64,000 nt of DNA from Cyclobacteriaceae bacterium (GTDB lineage: Bacteria > Bacteroidota > Bacteroidia > Cytophagales > Cyclobacteriaceae): assembly GCA_020436085.1 (NCBI GenBank), contig JAGQYM010000001.1, positions 1 through 64,000 on the forward strand, written 5' to 3'. Position numbers and translations under genes: made by a program. Shown piece after piece: positions 9,960-19,087 of the stretch. Within the stretch, counting starts at the first letter, position 1. Each line of letters begins with the position of its first letter. A model generated the notes under the pieces. That model searched no databases. It was not told the origin of the DNA and worked only from the letters and a program-made list of their open reading frames with translations.

Positions 9960-11238
9960 GCACTTCCTTTAACACTGCCTCCATTTGGCTTCTGATTTTC
10001 CGAGTTGGTACGGTGTAATTGTTATTCATATAACTGAAAATCAGCAGTCGATTCTTCTTTGTTAAAATGTATCCACTCAAACAATGATTGTTGCTCAGCG
10101 TGCCTGTTTTGCCATAAATATAGGGAGTATCACCCTTGTATGCATTCTTAATGGTTCCTGCCACACCGCCAGTTGCAAGCAGTGGAAATAATCTTTCGCG
10201 CGGCATCTTTTCATAAATTTTTTGCCACAACCGAACGACTGATCTTGGTGTAAACAGATTATAGCGAGAAAGTCCGCTTCCATCCACCCATTGCGGTTCA
10301 TCTGGCAGATCGAATAAAAAATTCTCCTTGGCATGTTCGATTGCTATCTCTGACTTTAAGGTATCGCTTATCACCCCCGCACACATCAGCAATAAATGCT
10401 CCGCGATGAAATTGTCGCTTTCCTGCATCATTACTTTATACAAACTATCGGAAGGCAAACTGTAGACTACATTGACTGAAGTCGGAGGTGGAATATCGAC
10501 AAGTGCGACTTTTCTTTTCAAGGTATCTGACAACAACGCTACCGTCATTTCAGCAGATGTCTTAAAAGGAAAAACCCGTGTAAATTTCATTGAGTCAATA
10601 CCTGGTGAAAAGGTGAACTGATTGTCATCAAATCCTCTTTCCAGTTCCGGCTTCTCTTTCCGACTACCACGAACAAGATGTGATTGAAAATAAGATGGTG
10701 AAGCCTTCACGTTTCCGGTGATCGTGTCGGTAAATATTACAGTATTGCCATACAATGGAAGGGCTGAGCGTTCCGCAGAATAGCCATAGGGATAATCGTC
10801 CCAGGCCCAACCGGGCCCGAGAGCGGTTGCATCAAATCCAGACTTTGAATAATAGAGATTTGACGGATGAGTTTTCAAAAACTGAAAAACCCGGTCAGAT
10901 TTAGATACCTCCTCATATAAAAAAGAAGGATCACCCGTGCCCCAGAAAATCAGCGAGTCGTTTTGTACGACATACCGCAAACCTGGAATCGAATCTCCTA
11001 AAACCTGAAGGCTGGTATAAAAAGTGAAAATCTTTGTGTTAGAGGCAGGAGTGAAATATTTGTCTGAATTAAAGTCGGCCAGACTTTTGTGTGAACCAGG
11101 ATCGTAAAGCAAGAATCCAATGTGTTCATTGAATTCTTTTTCGGACTGAATCAGACTTTTTCGGATACGATTGCCAGGCGCACATCCGATGGCAATTACA
11201 AAAAATAACGGCAGCGCCTTCCACACTTTTATGCCCAC
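9946..11238 (-). CDS. PBP4-like D-alanyl-D-alanine carboxypeptidase (peptidase S13), lipoprotein
   Basis: 430 residues. All three penicillin-binding motifs are present in order: SNTK with active serine at about residue 66, SDN in QESDNFIAEH, and KTG in YGKTGTLS. The fold is the S13/DacB type, acting on the peptide stems of peptidoglycan as carboxypeptidase or endopeptidase. A lipobox (VIAIGC) in the first 20 residues suggests an anchored lipoprotein. The start codon is GTG at 11238; a second in-frame GTG four codons later is also possible. The start overlaps the end of the DinB gene by 10 bases, and the 3' end overlaps the GH3 gene. Confidence 0.85.
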   Translation of the reverse strand: MGIKVWKALPLFFVIAIGCAPGNRIRKSLIQSEKEFNEHIGFLLYDPGSHKSLADFNSDKYFTPASNTKIFTFYTSLQVLGDSIPGLRYVVQNDSLIFWGTGDPSFLYEEVSKSDRVFQFLKTHPSNLYYSKSGFDATALGPGWAWDDYPYGYSAERSALPLYGNTVIFTDTITGNVKASPSYFQSHLVRGSRKEKPELERGFDDNQFTFSPGIDSMKFTRVFPFKTSAEMTVALLSDTLKRKVALVDIPPPTSVNVVYSLPSDSLYKVMMQESDNFIAEHLLLMCAGVISDTLKSEIAIEHAKENFLFDLPDEPQWVDGSGLSRYNLFTPRSVVRLWQKIYEKMPRERLFPLLATGGVAGTIKNAYKGDTPYIYGKTGTLSNNHCLSGYILTKKNRLLIFSYMNNNYTVPTRKIRSQMEAVLKEVHEKY

Positions 11239-11747
11239 GCGCTAAAATATCGTTCCTTTAGAACTTTTCTGTGATGTGTCTCATGTCCCGCAATAATGAA
11301 GCCTTGCGACACCACTGAAAACTCTACATTGTTGGCAGTCCCCTTTCTTGACATCATCTCCGGAGAAAAACCAGCGAACATATCGATGGTTGACGCACGT
11401 AGGTGTACCATTTCACTCAGGATACTTTTCATATCTCTGCCCGATGCATTCGATTCTGGCGTGTAAGTATTCTCATCAAATCCTGATAGAGCTGTTTTGT
11501 CATTGCGTGCGAAACGCAAAGCCCGGTACATGAAAATACGTTCCACATCAATCATGTGACACAGGACTTCACGAACTGTCCACTTACCTTCAGCGTATTG
11601 AAAATCTTCCTTGTCTTTTGGTATCGCATGAAACAACTCTTGTGATCGGTGTCCTGAAACACGAAGAGCCTGTAACAAATCACTTTCCTCTATTTGTTTC
11701 ACATAGTTCTTATAAAAATGAGGAACGGTATCAAGATTCAGCAACAT
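11229..11747 (-). CDS. DinB-superfamily four-helix protein
   Basis: 172 residues. Histidines placed as in DinB/YfiT-like metal-binding bundles are seen in CHMIDVERIFMYRALR and in HETHHRKVLKERY near the C-terminus. These proteins bind a divalent metal; some are thiol-dependent transferases or hydrolases, but most are uncharacterised. No signal peptide. It is the first gene of the tightly overlapping part of the operon, sharing 10 bases with the PBP4-like gene. The specific reaction cannot be inferred. Confidence 0.8.
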   Translation of the reverse strand: MLLNLDTVPHFYKNYVKQIEESDLLQALRVSGHRSQELFHAIPKDKEDFQYAEGKWTVREVLCHMIDVERIFMYRALRFARNDKTALSGFDENTYTPESNASGRDMKSILSEMVHLRASTIDMFAGFSPEMMSRKGTANNVEFSVVSQGFIIAGHETHHRKVLKERYFSAWA

Positions 11748-11766
11748 GCAGATAAAATTTTAATAC

Positions 11767-12534
11767 TTAGAAGTCAGTAAACAACGCATCGGGAAGTTGT
11801 TCATCCACTTTTACATTCTTAGGTCCACCCCCATCCGACCGATCTGCCGAAAGAATTATCGAACCGTATCGTTGATAGTTGTCCCACGGCCTTGTCCACG
11901 AAGCTGAATCCTGACTTGCATCACGATAATACGACCAGTATTTCACGAGCTTTTCTTTGACATCAACATACAGGTCATATTTGTTCTGTGGTGTGTCTCC
12001 TACATTTTCAAACGTAAGCTGCAGCACATTATAGTAATTGTTATTCACCAACGTGTCCTCACCCATGTACTTGATTGTTACTCCGGAGTCTTTCAGCTTA
12101 AAAGGCATAACTAGCCAGTAAGAGTCATTGATCCATATACTCTTCGCACGATCAAGCATCTTCTTAAGCGAATCTGGCTCTGTTAGTTCCTGACCTTTCG
12201 TTTGTACCCTGCCCTCCATCGAATTGACATTCACGAGATACGTAGTACTGTCAGGCATACTCTCTATTCTTACCCTTCCATCTTTTTTGTCCCATACAAG
12301 ATTTCTTCTGCCGAAAAAATTCCAGGAAATGAACCGTGTATTGTCCCAGGCCTTGCGTCCGCCCATCGCTATCATGATACTATCCGCAAGTTCCATGGCA
12401 GCGGGATCCGAATCCTGAAAATTAAATCCCTCTGCAGGCGGATTCAGGGTTGGATCTTCGTTGGAGGTTTCTTTTGCTGGTTGACAAGACCAGAAACAAG
12501 CCACTAGACATGATAGTATTATCAGTTGCTTCAT
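11767..12534 (-). CDS. outer-envelope lipoprotein of unknown function
   Basis: 255 residues. The N-terminus MKQLIILSCLVACFWSC ends in a lipobox (CFWSC), so it should be a lipoprotein. The mature part begins with an acidic, low-complexity linker. The body is rich in beta strands with alternating aromatic residues (SWNFFGRRN, VWDKKDGRVRIES, KYWSYYRD), reminiscent of LolA/LppX-like or DUF6503-type lipoproteins of Bacteroidota. That resemblance is an impression, not a search result. It lies 19 bases upstream of the DinB gene and probably leads the hutF operon. Confidence 0.75.
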   Translation of the reverse strand: MKQLIILSCLVACFWSCQPAKETSNEDPTLNPPAEGFNFQDSDPAAMELADSIMIAMGGRKAWDNTRFISWNFFGRRNLVWDKKDGRVRIESMPDSTTYLVNVNSMEGRVQTKGQELTEPDSLKKMLDRAKSIWINDSYWLVMPFKLKDSGVTIKYMGEDTLVNNNYYNVLQLTFENVGDTPQNKYDLYVDVKEKLVKYWSYYRDASQDSASWTRPWDNYQRYGSIILSADRSDGGGPKNVKVDEQLPDALFTDF

Positions 12535-12583
12535 ATTCTTTGAAGGAGGTTGATAAAGTGAAGTTAGGCAAATTAAAACGAAT

Positions 12584-15256
12584 TTAAGGCAGCCTATCCT
12601 TAAGGTTGATCTTCATCTTTTTGATGTCGTATTTGCCCTCAGATGCCTCAACCATAAAGTTCCGCATCTTGTATTCAAGCGGAAGAATCAGAAGGGCAAT
12701 AAACACCTGAATGAAGAAGTCTAAAACCGGAGTAGTCTGAAGCGGAATAAGTGACTCGGCAGTATTTTGCATCAGCTGGATCAACATAATTATTGTTAGG
12801 ATCGACAGCAGTTGACTGATGTGGCGGTACTTGTTGTTTGCCGCACTCAGTCGCAACGACAAGAATACCAAACTCGCGAAGAAGACAAACTCAAGACCAT
12901 AAAACCAGGTTTGTTTCCAATAAGGTGGAACAACACGAAAATCGACCGACTGTAGCTCCGAGATTTTACCGAAAAGGTCTCTCGACTGTATCCTGAGTTT
13001 GTATTTACCTGGCGTAAGGAAAGGGAAGTTTACAATGTTGTTAGAAGTTGACCATTCGGACCAGTCTTTGCTAATGCCGTCAATCATGTATTGGTATTCA
13101 ATTGCCAATGCATTGGTATACTCAGGTTGTATAAACTCGAAGGAAAGTGCACTCTCCTGTTGGTCGACTGCTATCAACTTGCCTGGCGAAAGTTTTGATC
13201 CGGAACCTCTCACCTCTTTTAAAAAGAGCGGATAGTTGTTGAGGTTTCCTAAAAGATCCGATTTCGTAAACTTGTAGAGCTCATTCTCTGATGTGATCAA
13301 CCAAAGGCCGTTGCCATCATCGGCCATCGTGAGAGATCGGATATCCGGAAACAGTCCAAGCCACTCGAGTTTGAGGTTATTCTGCAAATTGTAATCCACA
13401 GTCCTCCAGCGATGTCCATCGTTGAACCAAAACGTGCCAAGGGATGTGAAGTATTTTCTCGGTCCGGGTAATGAATCGTATCTGGTGAATTGGTGCTTCA
13501 CCACATCATATTGATGAAACGATCCTGACGCAGCTACAAATACCTCCGTACCCAACGCAAAGCCCATTGTTTCATCCAACACCGGTTCAGCAAATGGCAC
13601 CGATGATACTGAAGTAACCTGCTTGTCAAGTAATTCAACCTTGATTACACCAGCTCTACCGCACAACCATATATTCTGAACATGATCTTCAAAAATATTT
13701 CCAACGTAATCTCTTAATGTATCCAGCAAGTGTGTCTCTTCCCAACCGTTTTTTGCCGGCTGCAATGTTCTTATCCTATCATTGTACGTGCTCACCAACA
13801 TCTGCGAAAGCGTAGGCGAATAAAAAACTGTGCGAACCGGCATTCCCAGCAATTCCTCTGCTTCCAGTCCATTGACTTCAAAAACACCACCCACCCCTGC
13901 TGCAATCAATCTTCCGTCCATTTTGATGAGATGAGTGACCTTTCCGCTTATCCCTTCTACTTTTTTGTATGCATAGTCAAGAGATTGCAGAACCTTCCTG
14001 GTCTTCTTCTCCACCACCTTTTTTACATCTTCTTTTTTGTTGTCGCTTTTCTGCTCCGGTTCTTCGTCCTTATCTTTTTTCTTCAGAAAACCGAACAATC
14101 CCCTTCTGCTTTTCTTCCGCTCCTCCTTTTCCTCCTCTGCAGTCATCTTGCGATAACGCGTCACGTAGTAAGTTTCTTCACTGTAGATTTCTTCCTTATT
14201 CAGTTTGAACAACCCCACTGAAGTACCGACATAAACATTGCTTGCATCCGAGTACGCACTTAGGAGATTACCTGACAATCCAGGGTAATGATTGTAAGTT
14301 CTGAAAGGCAGATAGGGAGCGATCCTTGTGAAGCCGTAGTCGTGTGCGACCCACACGCCTTGATTTCGATCGGTCATCATCGCAAAAACTTCATTGTCGG
14401 GTAGGCCGGTGTAGTAGTTTATGATTTGTTCAGTCGCTCCGGTTTTCGGATTCAAAAAAACTACCCCACCACTCAACGTACCCATGGCAACGAGATTTTC
14501 GTTCACCCACTTACCAGATACAATCACGCTGGTCGACAGATATTCTGAGTCTTCAGGCTTTATCTCTGTTCCGGTCTTCCCATCATAAGAGAAAATTCGG
14601 CCCGAGGATGTGCCGATCAAGAATCGTTGCTGATCACTAAGTCGGCTGGAAAACAAAATTTCATCGCTACCCAAAAACGGAAGAGCAGCTTTGCTTAGTG
14701 ATTTGCTCTTTAGTTGAAGGAGGTTTGAATTAGAATCGGTGACATAAATTTCTCCCGCAATTGAGAACAACCCCGTGAACAACACTCCCTCGGCTGCAAT
14801 TGAAATCTCAACGGTTTGAGTTTTGGAATTATAGCCAAACAAGTTTGCATCATTAATAAAATAGACGACTCCGTTCAGGGAAACGCACTTAAAAATATTT
14901 TTTTGGTTGTTAGCACTCGCAACGCCTTGATATGCCAGGTTGTTGTCATCGTCAAGTGAGAGCTTACCGAACCCTGTCAAACCGCCAACGTAAAGTTCAT
15001 CACCTTCTGATATGGCCAGCGAATAAATAGCACCGGGCGCTTCGATCACATTCCAATTGCGTCCATCAAACTCTACGACACCAGACTTGTTGGCAAAATA
15101 AATTACACCTCTACCGTTTTGAACAATGTCAAAACTCAGGTAGTCAATATTTTCATCGGACGGTGAATGGTGAGAAAGGAAGTAATTCCCCGACTGTCCC
15201 CAGGCCACCTGGGAAGAAATGAGCAACGCAAAAATGAAACCGCCAAGAACTCTCAT
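12584..15256 (-). CDS. two-component-like propeller sensor with Y_Y_Y domain but no kinase
   Basis: 890 residues. A signal peptide (ends AWGQ) is followed by reg_prop-like propeller blades to about residue 680. A Y_Y_Y/Ig-like domain follows at about 680-775 (FEFIQPEYTN, GISKDWSEWS, PGKYKLRIQSRDLFG), then about three membrane helices at 783-860 and a short basic cytoplasmic tail. This is the sensing half of hybrid two-component systems in Bacteroidota, but the histidine kinase that should follow is absent; the frame stops after the helices. A very charged insert of about 55 residues (about 369-423, with EEEKEERKKSRR and EKKTRK) interrupts the propeller. It might signal through a separate partner or act only as a receptor. 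Confidence 0.8.
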   Translation of the reverse strand: MRVLGGFIFALLISSQVAWGQSGNYFLSHHSPSDENIDYLSFDIVQNGRGVIYFANKSGVVEFDGRNWNVIEAPGAIYSLAISEGDELYVGGLTGFGKLSLDDDNNLAYQGVASANNQKNIFKCVSLNGVVYFINDANLFGYNSKTQTVEISIAAEGVLFTGLFSIAGEIYVTDSNSNLLQLKSKSLSKAALPFLGSDEILFSSRLSDQQRFLIGTSSGRIFSYDGKTGTEIKPEDSEYLSTSVIVSGKWVNENLVAMGTLSGGVVFLNPKTGATEQIINYYTGLPDNEVFAMMTDRNQGVWVAHDYGFTRIAPYLPFRTYNHYPGLSGNLLSAYSDASNVYVGTSVGLFKLNKEEIYSEETYYVTRYRKMTAEEEKEERKKSRRGLFGFLKKKDKDEEPEQKSDNKKEDVKKVVEKKTRKVLQSLDYAYKKVEGISGKVTHLIKMDGRLIAAGVGGVFEVNGLEAEELLGMPVRTVFYSPTLSQMLVSTYNDRIRTLQPAKNGWEETHLLDTLRDYVGNIFEDHVQNIWLCGRAGVIKVELLDKQVTSVSSVPFAEPVLDETMGFALGTEVFVAASGSFHQYDVVKHQFTRYDSLPGPRKYFTSLGTFWFNDGHRWRTVDYNLQNNLKLEWLGLFPDIRSLTMADDGNGLWLITSENELYKFTKSDLLGNLNNYPLFLKEVRGSGSKLSPGKLIAVDQQESALSFEFIQPEYTNALAIEYQYMIDGISKDWSEWSTSNNIVNFPFLTPGKYKLRIQSRDLFGKISELQSVDFRVVPPYWKQTWFYGLEFVFFASLVFLSLRLSAANNKYRHISQLLSILTIIMLIQLMQNTAESLIPLQTTPVLDFFIQVFIALLILPLEYKMRNFMVEASEGKYDIKKMKINLKDRLP

Positions 15257-15293
15257 ACTGCAATCAGGGCACCCAAGATACTCATTTAGAATA

Positions 15294-15324
15294 AAAAAGG
15301 TGAGATCGCTGGTCTCACCTTTTT
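15294..15324 (-). terminator. strong hairpin terminator, symmetrical
   Basis: A 12-base perfect stem (15294-15305 with 15313-15324) closes a 7-base loop. The arms end in A5 and T5, so the hairpin has a U-tract when read in either direction. It separates the transcript of the T9SS protein and caspase remnant from the propeller-sensor gene downstream on the minus strand. Confidence 0.85.
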
Positions 15325-15346
15325 ACTGGCCTTTTCTTAACTCTTG

Positions 15347-15418
15347 TTAACGCGTGATAAAAATAAAATCACTTCCTGGAGCATTGTCTCCAAACTCACC
15401 GATGCGAGGCTGAGGCTT
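15347..15418 (-). pseudogene. orphan 3' end of a caspase-family gene
   Basis: Minus-strand translation gives KPQPR, one residue, G, one residue, FGDNA, one residue, GSDFIFI, one residue, R and a stop. It matches the last 23 residues of the caspase-family protein encoded at 19088-20284 at 19 of 23 positions. By my count the DNA of 22 aligned codons matches at 50 of 66 bases, so many changes are synonymous. Upstream the similarity ends at once, and an in-frame TAG lies eight codons above the lysine. This is a surviving tail of a lost paralogue, not a gene that can work. Confidence 0.8.
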
Positions 15419-15520
15419 CCACATTGGTATTTGTCGCTACTTGAATAGACTTAAGAATTCATCATGAAGCGGCTGAGCCCTGCCTCAAGACCTAGCTGCA
15501 AACTATTTATTTGCGAGCGA

Positions 15521-18500
15521 TTACTTATGTAGCACCATTACCTTTTCGCGTTTTGCGTCTGCTCCACTACCAAGTTGTAAGAAATATACACCCTCCGTTA
15601 GGTCGCTAACATCTATTGACATAAACTGTTGGCCCACTTCAAAGTTTGAAGCTCTTGAGACGACACCCAGTTGGCTTGTAAGATGAACCAAAATTCTTTC
15701 GGACGCTGGTGCCTGTAGCGTTACTTCAAGCTCACGGTTCACAGGGTTCGGATAAATTGTAACGTCATCGAGAACCACTAACAGCTCATCACTAGTGACA
15801 TCGTCTGATGCCGCTATTCTAGGCATCTGACCTCCTCCGCCTCCACCACTGCCGCCTCCACCACCTCCACCACCGGAGCAATAGTCTACATAGTAATAAG
15901 CTGTAGCCGAACATCCATTTTTGGTTACGGTCACCGACCTGGTTTGTCCCGCCTTTGCCTGAACCGTAATGTAGGTCGAAGAGGAGTAGTACGGTGGGGC
16001 CGGTGGCCAATAATAAGAACTTCCCGATGTGGCATAAGCAGTAAGGCTAACTGTACTCGAGGAACAAGTGTTCCCTGCCGATTGATATATGTATACTGAA
16101 GGCGTTGGGTTCACTGTTACATATTTACTCGCTGTTGATGAGCAGCCAGACGAATTATAACCAGTTGCATAGTACCAACCTGTTGAGTAGGCATATTTTG
16201 TCGTTCCAGATCCACTAACTCCTGGTCCGCTCCATGAGTACGAGGTTCCACCGCTTGCGGTGAGTGACACATAATTGCAACCGCTTGACGCACCTGAAAT
16301 TGAGATTGATGGGCTAGAGTAAATTGTTACTTGCCTGTCCACTCTGGTATAGCACCCGTTTGAGTCATACCCCCAGACTGTGTAAGTATTTGTTCCCAGT
16401 GAGCTAACAACTTTATAGTTACCAGATCCACTAATTCCAGGACCACTCCACAAATAACTAGTACCTCCACTAGCTGTTAAAGTTGCAGAGCCACATGCAG
16501 AAGTAGGTCCACTTACGATTATGTTTGGAAGAGAGTTTACTGAAATGTTGACGGCAGTGCTAGTCTTCGAGCAATGGGTTGTAGCGTCAGTTACTGTGAC
16601 ATAATAACTTCCTTGAGTAGATATTGGGATAGACTGAGCCGTTGAACCGTTAGACCATAGGTAAGTGTAGGATTGCGCATAACTAGCAGTAAGATAAACT
16701 TGCCCCCCCGCACAAAATGTTGTACTACCACTCGGAGTTATCGTTGCGGTCGGCTCTGGATTAGTTGTAACACTAGTTACCGGACTTGTCTTTGAACACC
16801 CTTGTGAGTTGGTCACTGAGACGGAGTATGAGCCCGCACTGGACACAGTTATTTCCTGGCTCGTAGCTCCGTTGTTCCACAGATAGGAAGATCCAAAATT
16901 TGCAACTAGAGTGACACTCTGGCCGGGACAAAGTGCTGTATTTCCTGATGCTCCAATCGTTGCTTCTGGAATTGAAATCGAAATAGGAATAGTGTTAGAA
17001 ATCGCAGTGCAACCACTCACAGCATCGGTCGCGACAACCCTATATTTTTCATTTGATTCTCCCACCTCAATGTGAGGGCTTACCGTCCAACTGATGTTTG
17101 ACCCTGTCCCACTTATGGCTTCTTGAGTATTGACAAACTGAAACCCACCCAAGATTTCAAAATGCCATTTTTGAAGCCGATAGGTTTTACCTACTTCCGA
17201 CCCAGTCAGATTTAATGTCACACTGGATTCATTGCAAATTGACATCAGCGAACTTGTCAAAGCAAATGAATTCGGACTGTTGTTTATAGCAGCAGAGCCG
17301 TTCATTTGGCATGTAACCCCATTCTTCTCCCCTTCTACGGTATATATACCGCCTAATAATGGGGACGTCCAACTAATAGTTGATCCTGTTCCAGATTTCG
17401 AAGCAACGACAATTCCGTCCCTTTTCAATCGGTAGTTCACGCCACTCTGTGATCCGTTCAGTGTCAAGGTAGTCTCAGCACCGCAGCTGCCATTGGCAGT
17501 CAAGAAATAAGACTGGCCAATTTCTTCAATCGTGACAACGCCATCCTGTATTACTGTACAAAGGCTATTCCTTGCTTCGACTTGGTAGGTTGATCCGTCT
17601 ACCATCCAGATTAGTGAAGCTCCAGTTCCATTTTGTGGGGAACTATAGACCGGGGTACCAAGGATTCCACCTTCTGGTTCGTATAACCAATACTCCACTC
17701 CAAGTTGTGACCCACTCAACATAATTGGTGCTTGAGTTCCACAAATGGTAGCGTTTCCACTAACTACATACTCTATTGGTCGTTTTATTACATTGATTGT
17801 TTGATATATAATTCTTTTGCATCCAGTTGTTGGGTCAAAACTTTCAATAGAGGCCGGTCCATTTGATACGGTCCAAAATAAAGTACTCCCATTTCCAGTT
17901 TGAGGCTGACTCGTAATCCCGCTGCTGTTTTTAATACTATAGACTATTCCGTTATGCGACCCTTGTAGATTTACACTTGTAGACCCGCACGTTTGACTGG
18001 TTGTTATAGTGGGAATAGGTGTAATACTGTAAAAATCTATTGTTACCTCGCCTGCCATTATGCTTGAACATCCTGACCCATCAATGGCAATAACTCGATA
18101 TTTTTCGTTCGTCTCCCCTGCACCGATCTCTGGGGTTACAGTGAAATCTATTGCGGAACCAGTCCCGGGTAGAATTATGCTGGTATTTTCAAATTGATAG
18201 GAAGTCGTACCAAAGTCAAAACTCCTTTTTTGAACTTGGTATGATATTCCTGGTTCTGATCCTGACAGTGTTAATAGCGCATTGGTCGTGAAACATATAG
18301 TGGCATCGCCTGTCAAACTGAAATTGCTCAATGGTGGGTTAATCTTGACAGTGTCTGCCATGTATCTAATGCAACCACTTGTCGAATGCGTTGCTTTCAC
18401 CCAGTAATCGCCTCCATTACCAATATTAGCCCAAATGAGTGACGAGCCTGTCCCTACCTTAGCTGGCCCGTAGATATCCCCATTCCTAATTAATTGATAG

Positions 18501-18919
18501 CTCGAATTGGAATCAGATAACAAAAGTGTAATTGTCGAGCCAACGCATAAACCGCTCGAACTAACACCATAAAGACCGGAAGCAGCCAAAGTGTTGATCT
18601 GGACAGTCCCATCCATTCTTCTAACACAACTCCCCTTCGTTGCATCCACAACATAGCTATCCTGATGTGAAACTGTCCATGTAAGTGGGCCTCCAGTTCC
18701 GGATACTGTTTCCCCTTCTTCGTCCGTATAGCCGGGGGGAAAAATTCTATAAGAAAAGAGTTGATATGAAACGCCAATTTCCGATGAAGCAAGGGTTATA
18801 ATTGTACTAGCACCCTGACATATCGTTGCGTCTCCCGATAAGGTTTGATATGTAGGGCACTGAGCAGCCACATTCGAATAGAGTAAAAAGCAGCCCAATA
18901 ACGTAATGCAGGTTTTCAT
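15521..18919 (-). CDS. T9SS-sorted repeat-built surface protein
   Basis: 1132 residues. Signal peptide (about 1-19), then a long series of Ig/PKD-like modules of roughly 75-110 residues. The first seven each carry a GTGS-x-x-x-W-like signature (GTGSSLIW, GTGASLIW, GTGSTISW, GTGSNISW). Later modules resemble SprB-type repeats (SYLWNNGATSQEI, YLWSGPGISGSG). A Ser/Tyr-rich part and a glycine run of about 15 residues with one serine form a linker at about 1020-1045. The last 75 residues are a type A T9SS sorting domain: YPNPVNRELEV, then GVYFLQLG and a basic end. It should be exported by T9SS and attached or released at the surface. Binding target is unknown. It follows the caspase gene on the same strand, 168 bases away. 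Confidence 0.85.
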   Translation of the reverse strand: MKTCITLLGCFLLYSNVAAQCPTYQTLSGDATICQGASTIITLASSEIGVSYQLFSYRIFPPGYTDEEGETVSGTGGPLTWTVSHQDSYVVDATKGSCVRRMDGTVQINTLAASGLYGVSSSGLCVGSTITLLLSDSNSSYQLIRNGDIYGPAKVGTGSSLIWANIGNGGDYWVKATHSTSGCIRYMADTVKINPPLSNFSLTGDATICFTTNALLTLSGSEPGISYQVQKRSFDFGTTSYQFENTSIILPGTGSAIDFTVTPEIGAGETNEKYRVIAIDGSGCSSIMAGEVTIDFYSITPIPTITTSQTCGSTSVNLQGSHNGIVYSIKNSSGITSQPQTGNGSTLFWTVSNGPASIESFDPTTGCKRIIYQTINVIKRPIEYVVSGNATICGTQAPIMLSGSQLGVEYWLYEPEGGILGTPVYSSPQNGTGASLIWMVDGSTYQVEARNSLCTVIQDGVVTIEEIGQSYFLTANGSCGAETTLTLNGSQSGVNYRLKRDGIVVASKSGTGSTISWTSPLLGGIYTVEGEKNGVTCQMNGSAAINNSPNSFALTSSLMSICNESSVTLNLTGSEVGKTYRLQKWHFEILGGFQFVNTQEAISGTGSNISWTVSPHIEVGESNEKYRVVATDAVSGCTAISNTIPISISIPEATIGASGNTALCPGQSVTLVANFGSSYLWNNGATSQEITVSSAGSYSVSVTNSQGCSKTSPVTSVTTNPEPTATITPSGSTTFCAGGQVYLTASYAQSYTYLWSNGSTAQSIPISTQGSYYVTVTDATTHCSKTSTAVNISVNSLPNIIVSGPTSACGSATLTASGGTSYLWSGPGISGSGNYKVVSSLGTNTYTVWGYDSNGCYTRVDRQVTIYSSPSISISGASSGCNYVSLTASGGTSYSWSGPGVSGSGTTKYAYSTGWYYATGYNSSGCSSTASKYVTVNPTPSVYIYQSAGNTCSSSTVSLTAYATSGSSYYWPPAPPYYSSSTYITVQAKAGQTRSVTVTKNGCSATAYYYVDYCSGGGGGGGGSGGGGGGQMPRIAASDDVTSDELLVVLDDVTIYPNPVNRELEVTLQAPASERILVHLTSQLGVVSRASNFEVGQQFMSIDVSDLTEGVYFLQLGSGADAKREKVMVLHK

Positions 18920-19087
18920 AAAATGAAATTTTAATTAACCTAGCTAAAATATTAGTCTGGACAGGGCACTATGTAAGGTTTATCCAAAAATGCACATGTC
19001 TTCCGAAATGTCCATTTAAATTTTTGAAAATTGTGAGGTGGCTGGAACGTTGGTGTGAAGTTCCATGTAATAAAAGTCCTAAAGGAC

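Noticed and set aside
13730..14221. Plus-strand open frame of 163 codons
   Set aside because: It is antisense to the K/E-rich insert of the propeller-sensor gene; its Phe/Leu-rich runs are the complement of lysine and glutamate codons.
18920..19087. Possible extra gene or caspase remnant between the caspase and the T9SS gene
   Set aside because: No frame matches the caspase or shows coding character; only a weak 4-base stem near 19075 was seen.
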